DNA from: Lysobacter enzymogenes
Lineage (GTDB): Bacteria; Pseudomonadota; Gammaproteobacteria; Xanthomonadales; Xanthomonadaceae
Assembly (NCBI RefSeq): GCF_017355525.1
Contig: NZ_CP067395.1
Location: 2,728,001 to 2,792,000, forward strand
Reading direction: 5' to 3'
DNA: 64,000 bases
The notes beneath the pieces were generated by a model, which saw nothing but the letters and a program-made list of their open reading frames with translations, was not told the DNA's origin and did not search any database. Positions 29,435 through 39,261 of this stretch are shown here, piece by piece (positions within the stretch are counted from its first letter, which is position 1; each line of letters opens with the position of its first letter). The position numbers were made by a program, and so were the translations under genes.

Positions 29435-30337
29435 GTGAAATGGGTCTTCGTTTTCCTGTTCCTGGCCGCCGCCGTCTACGTGCACTTCCGCGGCCGGGTC
29501 CGCCACCGCCTGGGCCGGCAGCTGCTGGACCATTCCACGTTCATGGCCCCCATCAACGTGCTGATGTACGCCTGTTCGCGGGTGCCGACCACGCCGTTCC
29601 TGACCCCGGAGCAGCATTTCCCCGAGCTTGCGCCGCTGCGCGCGCGCTGGAAGGAGGTCCGCGCCGAGGCCCTGCACCTGCGCGAGATGCAGCAGATCAA
29701 GGCCGCCGACCAATACAACGACGTCGGCTTCAACTCGTTCTTCCGCCGCGGCTGGAAGCGCTTCTACCTGAAGTGGTACGACGAGGCCCATCCCTCGGCC
29801 GCCGAGCTGTGCCCGGTCACCACCCAGCTGCTGCGCGAGGTGCCGAGCGTCAAGGCGGCGATGTTCACCGAACTGCCGCCCGGCAGCGAACTGCGTCCGC
29901 ACCGCGACCCGTACGCCGGCTCGCTGCGCCTGCACCTGGGCCTGGAAACGCCGAACGACGACGCCTGCTTCATCGACGTCGACGGCCAGCGCTACAGCTG
30001 GCGCGACGGCGAATGGACCATGTTCGACGAGACCTACATCCACTGGGCGCAGAACGGTTCGCAGCACAACCGCATCATCCTGTTCTGCGACATCGAGCGG
30101 CCGATGCGCTTCGGCTGGGCGCGCGGGCTGAACCGCTTCATCGCCAAGCGCCTGATCGCCGCGGGCGCCTCGCCGAACAGCGAGGGCGACAAGACCGGTG
30201 CGATCAACAAGATCTTCAAGTACTTCTACGCGTTGCGGCTCAAGTCCAAGGCGCTGAAGGAACGCAGCAAGGGGACGTATTACTTCTTCAAGTACGCCGC
30301 CGTGGTCGCGGTGATCGCGCTGATCGTCTGGCTGTAA
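29435..30337 (+). CDS. lpxO: LpxO-like lipid A / aspartyl-asparaginyl beta-hydroxylase
   Basis: This is a predicted Fe(II)/2-oxoglutarate dioxygenase of the LpxO type, which 2-hydroxylates a lipid A acyl chain at the inner membrane. From the GTG start (VKWVFVFLFLAAAVYVHFRG) the product has 300 residues. An N-terminal membrane anchor leads into LLDHSTFMAPINVLMY; the iron ligands appear as HRD (His156, Asp158) and His203 in YIHWAQNG; a C-terminal hydrophobic segment follows. No ATG lies near the family N-terminus; the longer frame from 29306 would add a proline/alanine-rich stretch unlike the family. The lipid A substrate is inferred from similarity. Confidence 0.82.
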   Translation: MKWVFVFLFLAAAVYVHFRGRVRHRLGRQLLDHSTFMAPINVLMYACSRVPTTPFLTPEQHFPELAPLRARWKEVRAEALHLREMQQIKAADQYNDVGFNSFFRRGWKRFYLKWYDEAHPSAAELCPVTTQLLREVPSVKAAMFTELPPGSELRPHRDPYAGSLRLHLGLETPNDDACFIDVDGQRYSWRDGEWTMFDETYIHWAQNGSQHNRIILFCDIERPMRFGWARGLNRFIAKRLIAAGASPNSEGDKTGAINKIFKYFYALRLKSKALKERSKGTYYFFKYAAVVAVIALIVWL

Positions 30338-30362
30338 GGCCGACTCGCACGAACCCCCGCCT

Positions 30363-30800
30363 CGTCGTTCCCGCGAAGGCGGGAACCCAGGGCTCAATCG
30401 CGACATACCGCTGAAGTCTCTGGATCCCCGCTTTCGCGGGGATGACGGTCTGGGCAGGACGCGGCGAAACCCACCTGGCGTCGTTCCCGCGAAGGCGGGA
30501 ACCCAGGGCTTCACCGCGACATACCGCCGAAGTCTCCGGATCCCCGCTTTCGCGGGGATGACGGTCTGGGCAGGACGCGGCGAAACCCACCTGTCGTCGT
30601 TCCCGCGAAGGCGGGAACCCAGGGCTTCATCGCGACATACCGCTGAAGTCTCTGGATCCCCGCTTTCGCGGGGATGACGGTCTGGGCAGGACGCGGCGAA
30701 ACCCACCTGGCGTCGTTCCCGCGAAAGCGGGAACCCAGGGCTTCATCCAGGCATGGCTCCGAAGTCCCTGGATCCCCGCATTCGCGGGGATGCCGGTTGG
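30363..30800. repeat. four-copy tandem array of a 116-bp palindromic unit
   Basis: The motif CGTCGTTCCCGCGAA recurs at 30363, 30479, 30595 and 30711, an exact 116-base period (the last copy has one change). Each unit has two hairpins, TTCCCGCGAAGGCGGGAA and ATCCCCGCTTTCGCGGGGAT, linked by GGGCTTCATCGCGACATACC-like sequence. Copies 1-3 are nearly identical; copy 4 diverges in its second half. The array fills most of the 670-base gap between the lpxO-like gene and ettA; 30801-31008 shows no other feature. Confidence 0.9.
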
Positions 30801-31008
30801 AGAGCCGCGGCGGGCCCGAAGGCCCTGCCACAACCGCCGGCACCTCGGGCTCGAAAGGCCTGTTACAGGGGACCGCGGCCCCCCGATTCACCCTCCGCGC
30901 TGGAACCCGTCACCCGGCTGCGGGATAATCGCCAGTTCGCAACGCCCCCCGTCCCGCCCCGCGGCCCCTTCCGGGCCCGGCCAGGCGCGCCTCTGCTTCG
31001 GAGTCCGC

Positions 31009-32670
<1,662 letters not shown>

Positions 32671-32686
32671 GCAAGGGGGCTTGGGT

Positions 32687-33001
32687 ATGCAACCGTTCGA
32701 CCGCTGGCTCAACAACGGCGACTTCAACGGCATACTCAGGCCCAACTTGTTGCCGCTGTACTGCGACGACGACGGATCGGCCTTGGACGTCCAAGGCCGG
32801 ACCGTCGTTTTCGCCGAAGGGATGGTGTTGACCGTCTTCGACGAAGACACCGGCGACGACGGCCGACCCGACCGCTTGTTCGCCAGCGGAACCGTCGTGC
32901 CGTCCCCCTGGCCGGTCGGCCGCCGCTGGTACCTGGACATCGATGGCGACGGTCTTCGCCACGAGTCCGACTTGAGCCCCTCTATATCGCCGCCTCGATA
33001 G
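32687..33001 (+). CDS. small hypothetical protein after ettA
   Basis: This 104-residue product is not recognised. It is acidic and rich in Asp/Gly (CDDDGSALDVQGR; VFDEDTGDDGRPDR; YLDIDGDGLRHESD), so calcium-binding or a beta-sandwich fold is conceivable but unproven. A good ribosome site AAGGGGG lies 7 bases before the ATG; a TTG two codons earlier is also possible. It sits 16 bases after ettA and 25 bases before map. Confidence 0.6.
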   Translation: MQPFDRWLNNGDFNGILRPNLLPLYCDDDGSALDVQGRTVVFAEGMVLTVFDEDTGDDGRPDRLFASGTVVPSPWPVGRRWYLDIDGDGLRHESDLSPSISPPR

Positions 33002-33026
33002 CGGCCATCGGCACGGGAGCGATCAC

Positions 33027-33764
33027 ATGACCCTGATGCACGCATTCGAACTCGAAGGCCTGCGCCGCGCCGGCGCGCTGGTGTCTTCGATCCTGACCAC
33101 GATGCGCGAGGCGGCCGTGCCCGGCGCAGTGTCGCGCGATCTCGACGCGATCGGCGCGGCGATGCTGCGCGAGGCCGGCGCGCGTTCGGCGCCGCAGCTG
33201 ACCTACGATTTCCCCGGCGCGACCTGCATCAGCATCAACGAGGTCGCCGCCCACGGCATTCCCGACGGCACCGTGCTGCGCGAAGGCGACCTGGTCAACA
33301 TCGACGTGTCGGCCGAACTCGACGGCTATTTCGCCGACACCGGCGGCAGTTTCGTGGTCGGCGAGGCCACGCCGGCGCAGCGCAAGCTGCTAGCCGCGAC
33401 CCTGGAGGCGCGCGACGCCGCCATCGCCCAGCTGCGCGCCGGCAACCTCATCAACAGCATCGGCCGCACCGTCGAAGCGGTGGCCGCGCGCCACGGGCTG
33501 CGGGTGATCCGCAACCTCGGCAGCCACGGGGTCGGCCGCGCCCTGCACGAAGCGCCCGGCAACATCCCCGGCTATTACGATCCGCGCGACACCCGCCGCC
33601 TGCACGAGGGCATGGTCATCACCGTCGAACCGTTCCTGGCGACCCACTGCACCCACACCGACGAAGGCGACGACGGCTGGGCGATGCGCTGCCGGCGCGG
33701 GTTCGCGGCGCAGTTCGAGCATACGGTGGTGGTGACCTCGGGCGAGCCGATCGTGGTGACGTAG
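33027..33764 (+). CDS. map: type I methionine aminopeptidase
   Basis: Methionine aminopeptidase removes the initiator methionine. The 245-residue product has the pita-bread fold metal ligands of the family: NIDVSAELDGYFADTGGSF (two Asp), GRALHEAP (His), GMVITVEPF (Glu) and the last Glu in QFEHTVVVT. SINEVAAHGIPD holds the substrate-side His. It is a plain catalytic-core type I enzyme without an N-terminal extension. A second map gene elsewhere is common in this group and cannot be excluded. Confidence 0.93.
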   Translation: MTLMHAFELEGLRRAGALVSSILTTMREAAVPGAVSRDLDAIGAAMLREAGARSAPQLTYDFPGATCISINEVAAHGIPDGTVLREGDLVNIDVSAELDGYFADTGGSFVVGEATPAQRKLLAATLEARDAAIAQLRAGNLINSIGRTVEAVAARHGLRVIRNLGSHGVGRALHEAPGNIPGYYDPRDTRRLHEGMVITVEPFLATHCTHTDEGDDGWAMRCRRGFAAQFEHTVVVTSGEPIVVT

Positions 33765-33799
33765 CGCAGCGACGCAGCTCCGCCGCATCCAACACAATC

Positions 33800-33840
33800 C
33801 AGCCGTTTACCCCCGTTCCGGCGAACGCCGGAGTGGCGGT
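33800..33840. repeat. hairpin between map and pyrF
   Basis: Sequence beginning TTACCCCCGTTCCGGCGAA and ending CGCCGGAGTGGCGGTAA forms a nested inverted repeat (CCGGCG and CGCCGG core). It is a diverged relative of the TTCCCGCGAAGGCGGGAA modules and may act as a transcript-end hairpin for map. Confidence 0.5.
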
Positions 33841-33888
33841 AAGAAAGATTCACCTACTCAACGCACCGCATCGCGAAGGAACACCCCC

Positions 33889-34701
33889 ATGAGCTTCATG
33901 CAGGCATTGCGCCGCCGCTGGCAACAGGCCGACACCCTGGTCTGCGTGGGCCTGGATCCGGAACCGGCCAAGTTCCCGGCGAAGTTCGCCGCCGACGCCG
34001 ACGCCGTGTTCGCCTTCAACCGCGACATCGTCGACGCCACCGCCGAATTCGCCTGCGCGTTCAAGCCGCAGATCGCCCACTTCGCCGCGCTGCGCGCCGA
34101 AGACGCGCTGACCCGCCTGATCGCCCACATCCACGCCCGCCACCCCGACGTGCCGGTGATCCTGGACAGCAAGCGCGGCGACATCGGCAGCACCGCCCAG
34201 CACTACGTCGGCGAAGCCTTCGAGCGCTACCGCGCCGACGCGGTGACGGTGAACCCGTACCTCGGCCGCGACTCGGTGCAGCCCTTCCTCGACCGCGCCG
34301 ACCGCGGCGTGGTGATCCTGTGCCGCACCTCCAATCCCGGCGCCGGCGACCTGCAGGACCTCGACGTCGGCGGCCGCCCGCTGTACCAGCGCGTGGCCGA
34401 GAAAGTCGCGCGCGAGTGGAACGGCCACGGCAACTGCGCGCTGGTGGTCGGCGCGACCTGGCCGGAACAGCTGCGCGAAGTGCGCGCCATCGTCGGCGAG
34501 GTGCCGTTCCTGGTGCCCGGCGTCGGCGCCCAGGGCGGCGATGTGCAGGCGGTGGTCAGCAACGCCAAGACGGCCGACGGCACCGGGCTGATGGTCAGCA
34601 GCTCGCGCGCGATCCTGTACGCCTCGGGCGGCGAGGATTACGCCGAGGCGGCAGGCAAGGCGGCGCGATCGCTGCGCGACGAGATCAACCGCTACCGCTA
34701 A
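33889..34701 (+). CDS. pyrF: orotidine 5'-phosphate decarboxylase, type 2
   Basis: PyrF decarboxylates OMP to UMP, the last step of de novo pyrimidine synthesis. The 270-residue product shows the type-2 subgroup pattern: LVCVGLDPEPAKFP near 17, FKPQIAHF, the catalytic motif VILDSKRGDIGSTAQHY near 88, TVNPYLGRDSVQPF and a late FLVPGVGAQGGD phosphate-site motif. It is longer than the 230-245-residue type-1 enzyme, as usual for this group. Confidence 0.96.
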   Translation: MSFMQALRRRWQQADTLVCVGLDPEPAKFPAKFAADADAVFAFNRDIVDATAEFACAFKPQIAHFAALRAEDALTRLIAHIHARHPDVPVILDSKRGDIGSTAQHYVGEAFERYRADAVTVNPYLGRDSVQPFLDRADRGVVILCRTSNPGAGDLQDLDVGGRPLYQRVAEKVAREWNGHGNCALVVGATWPEQLREVRAIVGEVPFLVPGVGAQGGDVQAVVSNAKTADGTGLMVSSSRAILYASGGEDYAEAAGKAARSLRDEINRYR

Positions 34702-34715
34702 GCGCCATCGCCCGC

Positions 34716-34979
34716 ATGCCTGCGCGCCTGGAGGAACTGGATTACCCGCAACTGCGCGCGGCCGTGGCCGCGCTGCACGGACGCGGGCGGATCGACGAGG
34801 TCCGCCACGTCGCGATGGCCGAAGCGGAAGTGTTCCTGTGCAGCCGCCAGCGGCGCCGCTTCAACGTCAAGTTCGATCAGGCTTACGGCGCGCTGCTGGA
34901 GCCGGTGGACGAGTTCGCGCCGCAGGAGCTCGCGCAGATCGAACAGGAACTGATCGCGGCCGCTGTCGAGGCGGTTTAG
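34716..34979 (+). CDS. small hypothetical protein after pyrF
   Basis: This 87-residue product is not recognised. It is soluble, mixed-charge and mostly helical (MPARLEELDYPQLRAAVAAL; FAPQELAQIEQELIAA). It starts 14 bases after the pyrF stop. Coding is supported by the tight spacing and GC-rich third positions, but no homologue family could be named. Confidence 0.6.
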   Translation: MPARLEELDYPQLRAAVAALHGRGRIDEVRHVAMAEAEVFLCSRQRRRFNVKFDQAYGALLEPVDEFAPQELAQIEQELIAAAVEAV

Positions 34980-35115
34980 CGCGAGGCGTTCGGCTTCGCT
35001 GGGTCCGCGCCGCGGCGCGCGGTCTGCAGAACCGAAAGCGCCGGTCCCGACGGCCCTCGCGCAGCGGCGCCCGAACGCCTTCGCGTCGGGCGCGCGATCG
35101 CCGGCGCGGACGACC

Positions 35116-35997
35116 TCAGCCTTCGTACGCGCGCAGCCCGCCGTCGCGCCAGACGAACAGGCCGGCCGACAAGGCATACGGCGAGGTGCGCGAAATCTCC
35201 TGCGCGATCGCGCGCAGCTCGGCGACGCTCTCGCCGTCCTCGCTGCCGCACACCAGCAGTTCGTCGCGCGCGGCGATCGCGAACACCGGTTCGCCGCGCA
35301 CCTCGATGCGCTCGCGCCAGCGTTCGAACAGCAAGGCCATGCCGGCGTCGTAATTGCGGTCCAGACGCGCGGCGTAACGGCCGCCGGCGCCCTTGAGTTC
35401 GAGCTCGGGCAGCCATCGGGCGAGGTTGTCCAGGGCGTGCGCGCGCAGCGCCTCGCCGCGCAGCTCGCGTTGCTCGGCGTCCTGCGGCGACAGGAAACTC
35501 ATCGACGCAGGGGTGTCGACCACGTAAGTCAGCAACAGGTCGCCGGCCAGCGGTGCGATCACGAACGGCTCGTCGCTGCGGTCCGGCTGCGACGCGCGCA
35601 ACTGGTTCATCGCGGTCTCGTGCCAACTGCGGGTCTTGATGACCGGCAGCACCACGCCCGCTTCGGCGGCCTCGTCTTCGCCGGACAGCCGCTGCTGCAT
35701 CTCGCGCACCGTCGCCAGCTGGTCGGCCAGCACCGATTCCAGTTCCTGCGGATCGCTCAGATAGCGCTGGTAGATGTTGCCCAGCTGCAACCCGGCCTGG
35801 ATTCCGTCGGGCAGCGACAGGTCGATGCGCGCTTCGTTCTGGGCGCCGGGCACGATCCGGATGTGGGCGTCGGGAAACGCGTCGCGCAGTTCGCCGGCGA
35901 AGCGCTGGGCGAAGGCCTGCAGGTCGAGGACGGAGGGGGCGGCGGAAGCGCCGGGGGCGGCCGGCTTGCGGCCGAACAGCTTGCGGATGAACGACAC
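35116..35997 (-). CDS. DUF1444-type protein, paralogue 1
   Basis: The 293-residue product resembles the DUF1444 (YtpQ/UPF0354) family, whose role is unknown. Visible features are a short basic N-terminus (MSFIRKLFGRKP), PVIKTRSWHETAMNQL near 117, PLAGDLLLTYVVDTPASMSFLS near 149 and a C-terminal AARLDRNYDAGMALLFERW block near 208. It has no signal peptide or membrane helix, so it is probably cytoplasmic. The next gene upstream on the same strand (36084-36971) is a clear paralogue; the pair looks like a tandem duplication in one transcript. Confidence 0.8.
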   Translation of the reverse strand: MSFIRKLFGRKPAAPGASAAPSVLDLQAFAQRFAGELRDAFPDAHIRIVPGAQNEARIDLSLPDGIQAGLQLGNIYQRYLSDPQELESVLADQLATVREMQQRLSGEDEAAEAGVVLPVIKTRSWHETAMNQLRASQPDRSDEPFVIAPLAGDLLLTYVVDTPASMSFLSPQDAEQRELRGEALRAHALDNLARWLPELELKGAGGRYAARLDRNYDAGMALLFERWRERIEVRGEPVFAIAARDELLVCGSEDGESVAELRAIAQEISRTSPYALSAGLFVWRDGGLRAYEG

Positions 35998-36083
35998 GAC
36001 CGGTTCCTTGTGGTCATTGGGGTGGGCCGACTATACCGCCGTGCCGCAGCGCATCACGGATCCGCCGCGAGGCCCGCCGCTGT

Positions 36084-36971
36084 TCATCCGTCGAACGCGC
36101 ACAGCGCGCCGGCGCGGTGCACGAACAACCGCGCCGACAGGCCGTAGGCCGAGCCGCGCGAAATCTCCTCGGCGATCGAGCGCAGCGCGCGCAGGCCGTG
36201 GCGGTCGAGGCTGTCGCAGACGATCAGCTCGTCGCGCGCGGCGATCGCGAACACCGCCTCGCCGCGCACCGGCACGCGCGCGCGCCAGTGCTCGAACAGC
36301 AGCGCCATGCTGGCGTCGTAGTTGCGGTCCAGGCGCACGGCGTAGAGGCCGCCGTCGCCCTGCACGTCGAGTTCCGGCAGGAACTTCTGCAGGTTGCGCA
36401 GCGCGCAGGCGCGCAGGCTGTCGCGGTCGAGGCCGCGGCGCTCGGCTTCGGCCGGCGACAGGTAATCCATCGAATCGGGGCGGTCTTCGGCATAGGTCAG
36501 CACCAGGTCGCCGGCCAGCGGTTCGATCACGAACGAGAGGCGCGCGCCGCCGCCGATCGAACGCGCCTGCTGCTGCGCCAGCTCGTGCCAGCCGCGGGTC
36601 TTGAGCACCGGCAGGATCGCCTCGTCGAGCCCGGCGTCGACGCCGCGGCCGAAACGCCGCTGCGACTCGCGCGCCGCCGCGACCTGTTCGGCCAGCACCT
36701 GTTCCAGCGCCGCGGGCGCATCGAGATAGCGGCGGTAGCTGTGGCCGACGAAGCGGGTGTCGGCGAAACCGTCCGGCAGCGACCAGTCGATGCGGGTGTC
36801 GGCCAGTTGCGCGCCGAACCCGACCCGCAGCTGGGCCTGCGGCCAGGCTGCGCGCAGGGCTTGGGCGTAGCGTTCGGTGAAGGCGTGCAGGTCGAGCGGA
36901 TAGGCCGGCGCATGCGGCTCAGGTCGCGGCTCGCGGCCGCCGAACAAGCGGTTCAACAACGACAACGACAT
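36084..36971 (-). CDS. DUF1444-type protein, paralogue 2
   Basis: The 295-residue product is a tandem paralogue of the gene at 35116-35997 and of unknown function. It shares MSxxxxLFG at the start, PVLKTRGWHELAQQQA near 124, PLAGDLVLTYAEDRPDSMDYLSP near 153, AVRLDRNYDASMALLFEHW near 209 and GEAVFAIAARDELIVCDS near 237. Conservation is strongest in these blocks, while the Arg/Pro-rich N-terminal linker differs. The gene is 86 bases upstream of its paralogue. Confidence 0.8.
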   Translation of the reverse strand: MSLSLLNRLFGGREPRPEPHAPAYPLDLHAFTERYAQALRAAWPQAQLRVGFGAQLADTRIDWSLPDGFADTRFVGHSYRRYLDAPAALEQVLAEQVAAARESQRRFGRGVDAGLDEAILPVLKTRGWHELAQQQARSIGGGARLSFVIEPLAGDLVLTYAEDRPDSMDYLSPAEAERRGLDRDSLRACALRNLQKFLPELDVQGDGGLYAVRLDRNYDASMALLFEHWRARVPVRGEAVFAIAARDELIVCDSLDRHGLRALRSIAEEISRGSAYGLSARLFVHRAGALCAFDG

Positions 36972-37102
36972 CGCCGTTCCCTCCCTGGCCGGGCCCCCTG
37001 CCCGTCCCGGGCGACTATACGAACGCCGCCGTGACGGCCCGCCTCACGCCGCAACGCACGCGGCGAGCGCGAACGGCGTCGCTGCCCGGTAGGCTAGCGG
37101 GC

Positions 37103-38065
37103 ATGGATTCTCCCGCCTCTCCCGCCCGCCGTCGCGTGCTGACGGCCTCGCTGGCCGCGTTCGGCGCGGCTGCCGTGCCTGGCTTCGCCGCCGCGGCGGC
37201 GGCGTCCGCCACCCGCATCGTCCTGCTCGGCACCGCCGGCGGGCCGACGCCGAAAGCGCTGCGCGCCGCGCCGGCCAGCGCGGTGGTGGTCGGCGACGCG
37301 GTCTACGTGGTCGACTGCGGCAACGGCGTCGCGCGTCAGCTCGCGCTGGCCGGGCTGCGCCTGGGTTCGCTGCGCGGCGTGTTCGTGACCCATCACCATT
37401 CCGACCACAACGCCGACTACGGCAACCTGCTGCTGCTCGCGTGGGCCGCGGACCTGCGCACGCCGGTCGACGCCTGGGGCCCGCCGCCGCTCAAGCGCAT
37501 GACCCGGCAGTTCCTGCGCATGAACGAGGTCGACATCCGCACCCGCATCGCCGACGAGGGCCGGCCCGATCCGGCCACGCTGATCCGCGCTCACGACCTG
37601 CGCGCCCACGACCTGCGCGCCGGCGGCGAGGTCATGCGCGACGAACGCGTGCGGGTGCGCGCGGCCGTGGTCGAGCATCCGCCGCTGCGGCCGGCGTTCG
37701 CGTACCGCTTCGACACCGCCGACCGTTCGGTGGTGTTCTCCGGCGACACCCGGCCGAGCGAAGCGCTGATCGAACTGGCGCGCGGCGCCGACGTGTTGGT
37801 GCACGAAGTGATGTACCTGCCGGCGCTGGAGAAACTGATCGCCAGCGAACCGCAGGCCGCGCGGCTGCGCCAGCACCTGCTCGACAGCCACACCAGCGCC
37901 GAACAGGTCGGCCGGGTGGCGACTGCTGCCGGCGTGAAGACGCTGGTACTCAATCACTTCGTGCCCGGCGGCGACCCGGCGCTGACCGACGAGGTGTGGC
38001 GCGCGGCGGTGGCGCCGCATTTCGGCGGCGAACTGGTGATCGGGCGCGATCTGATGACGTTGTGA
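37103..38065 (+). CDS. exported metallo-beta-lactamase-fold hydrolase
   Basis: This 320-residue product has a twin-arginine-like signal peptide (ARRRVLTASLAAFG, residues 8-21, then an Ala-rich core ending about 35). The mature domain is of the RNase Z/arylsulfatase-like MBL subgroup: THHHSDH at 96-102 holds the metal ligands, GDTRPSE supplies the bridging Asp, with HEVMYLPAL and LNHFVPG as later His positions. The substrate is unknown; a phosphodiester or sulfate ester is plausible by family only. The ATG at the signal peptide is preferred over one at 37031. Confidence 0.83.
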   Translation: MDSPASPARRRVLTASLAAFGAAAVPGFAAAAAASATRIVLLGTAGGPTPKALRAAPASAVVVGDAVYVVDCGNGVARQLALAGLRLGSLRGVFVTHHHSDHNADYGNLLLLAWAADLRTPVDAWGPPPLKRMTRQFLRMNEVDIRTRIADEGRPDPATLIRAHDLRAHDLRAGGEVMRDERVRVRAAVVEHPPLRPAFAYRFDTADRSVVFSGDTRPSEALIELARGADVLVHEVMYLPALEKLIASEPQAARLRQHLLDSHTSAEQVGRVATAAGVKTLVLNHFVPGGDPALTDEVWRAAVAPHFGGELVIGRDLMTL

Positions 38066-38129
38066 GGCTGCGGGCTGAGGTCGGCGTCTGTGCCGCCGAC
38101 GATTGCGGCGCCCGAGAAGACTTCAGAGT

Positions 38130-38400
38130 CATGCTTCGATGAAGCCCTGGATTCCCGCGTTCGCGGGAATGACGGTAGGCAGGTTTCACCGCGTCCGTTC
38201 CAGCCGTCATCCCCGCGGAGGCGGGGATCCAGAGACTTCAGCGCACGGTAGGCAGGTCTCACCGCGTCCGTTCCAGCCGTCATCCCCGCGAAGGCGGGGA
38301 TCCAGAGACTTCAGCGCCATGCTTCGGTGAAGCCCTCTATGTTCGGCTCCGCCGAAGTAAAGCGGAGCCCGCGCTCGCGGGAACGACGGCCGGCAAGTCG
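38130..38400. repeat. palindromic repeats including a 73-bp tandem duplication
   Basis: The 408-base gap 38066-38473 is mostly repeats. GGATTCCCGCGTTCGCGGGAAT lies near 38150. Then a 73-base unit beginning CGGTAGGCAGGT and ending in GGGGATCCAGAGACTTCAGC occurs twice in register (38173-38245 and 38246-38318). A third module with TTCGGCTCCGCCGAAGTAAAG (one strand) lies at 38341-38362. The modules are shared with 21970-22135 and 30363-30800. Confidence 0.85.
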
Positions 38401-38473
38401 CCGCGCTCTTGCAGCCCCCTTGGTGCAAGCCCATCGCAGCGGCGACAATGCGCAGTCGACACCGGAGCGCGCA

Positions 38474-39223
38474 ATGGAGTTCTCGTACGAGATCCTGCTG
38501 GCCTTGTTCTTCATCTCCATCGTCGCCGGCTGCATCGATTCGATCGCCGGCGGCGGCGGGCTGATCACCTTGCCGGTGCTGCTGGCCGTCGGCATGCCGC
38601 CGGCCGCGGCGATCGCCACCAACAAGCTCGGCTCGGTCGCCGGTTCGCTGTCCGCCAGCGTGCACTTCATCCGGATCAAGCAGGTGCGGCTGGCCGACAT
38701 CCGCCTGACGATGGCGACGACCTTCGTCGGCGCGCTGCTCGGCGGCTTCGCCCTGACCCGGATCGACAGTTCGGTCCTGGGCTATCTGATCCCGGTGCTG
38801 CTGATCGGCTTCGCCCTGTACTTCGCGTTCGCGCCCAGCGTCGGCAGCGTCGACCGCGAAGGCAGGATCTCGCAGAGCGCCTACGCGGTCTTCGTCGCCC
38901 TGGCGATCGGTTTCTACGACGGCTTCTTCGGCCCCGGCACCGGCACCTTCTTCGCGATCTCGGCGGTGATGCTGCTGGGCTACAACATGATCCGCGCGAC
39001 CGCCCAGGCCAAGGTGCTGAACTTCTGCAGCAACCTGGCCGCGCTGCTGTTCTTCCTGGCCAAGGGCGCGATCGTGTTCAAGGTCGGGCTGGCGATGCTG
39101 TGCGGGCAGATCATCGGCGGCGCGCTCGGCGCGCGCCTGGTGGTGCGCAGCGGCACCCGCCTGATCCGGGTGGTGATGGTGTGCGTGGCGTTGGCGATCT
39201 CGATCAAGATGATCGTCAGCTAG
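38474..39223 (+). CDS. TauE/SafE family permease (TSUP)
   Basis: This is a 249-residue integral membrane protein with about eight hydrophobic segments. It shows the duplicated TSUP motif: AGCIDSIAGGGGLITLPVLL near residue 20 and GFYDGFFGPGTGTFFAISAV near 145, plus ATNKLGSVAGS between. Family members export or import organosulfur compounds, sulfite or similar anions. The substrate is not predictable. It stands alone, convergent with the glycosyltransferase gene downstream. Confidence 0.88.
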   Translation: MEFSYEILLALFFISIVAGCIDSIAGGGGLITLPVLLAVGMPPAAAIATNKLGSVAGSLSASVHFIRIKQVRLADIRLTMATTFVGALLGGFALTRIDSSVLGYLIPVLLIGFALYFAFAPSVGSVDREGRISQSAYAVFVALAIGFYDGFFGPGTGTFFAISAVMLLGYNMIRATAQAKVLNFCSNLAALLFFLAKGAIVFKVGLAMLCGQIIGGALGARLVVRSGTRLIRVVMVCVALAISIKMIVS

Positions 39224-39261
39224 CTTTGCGCGGCCGCGAAGCCGGCGTCTGCGTCGCCGGT

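Noticed and set aside
30363..30800. Regular repeats that might be a CRISPR array
   Set aside because: The whole 116-bp unit is repeated, with no unique spacers between short repeats and no cas genes nearby.
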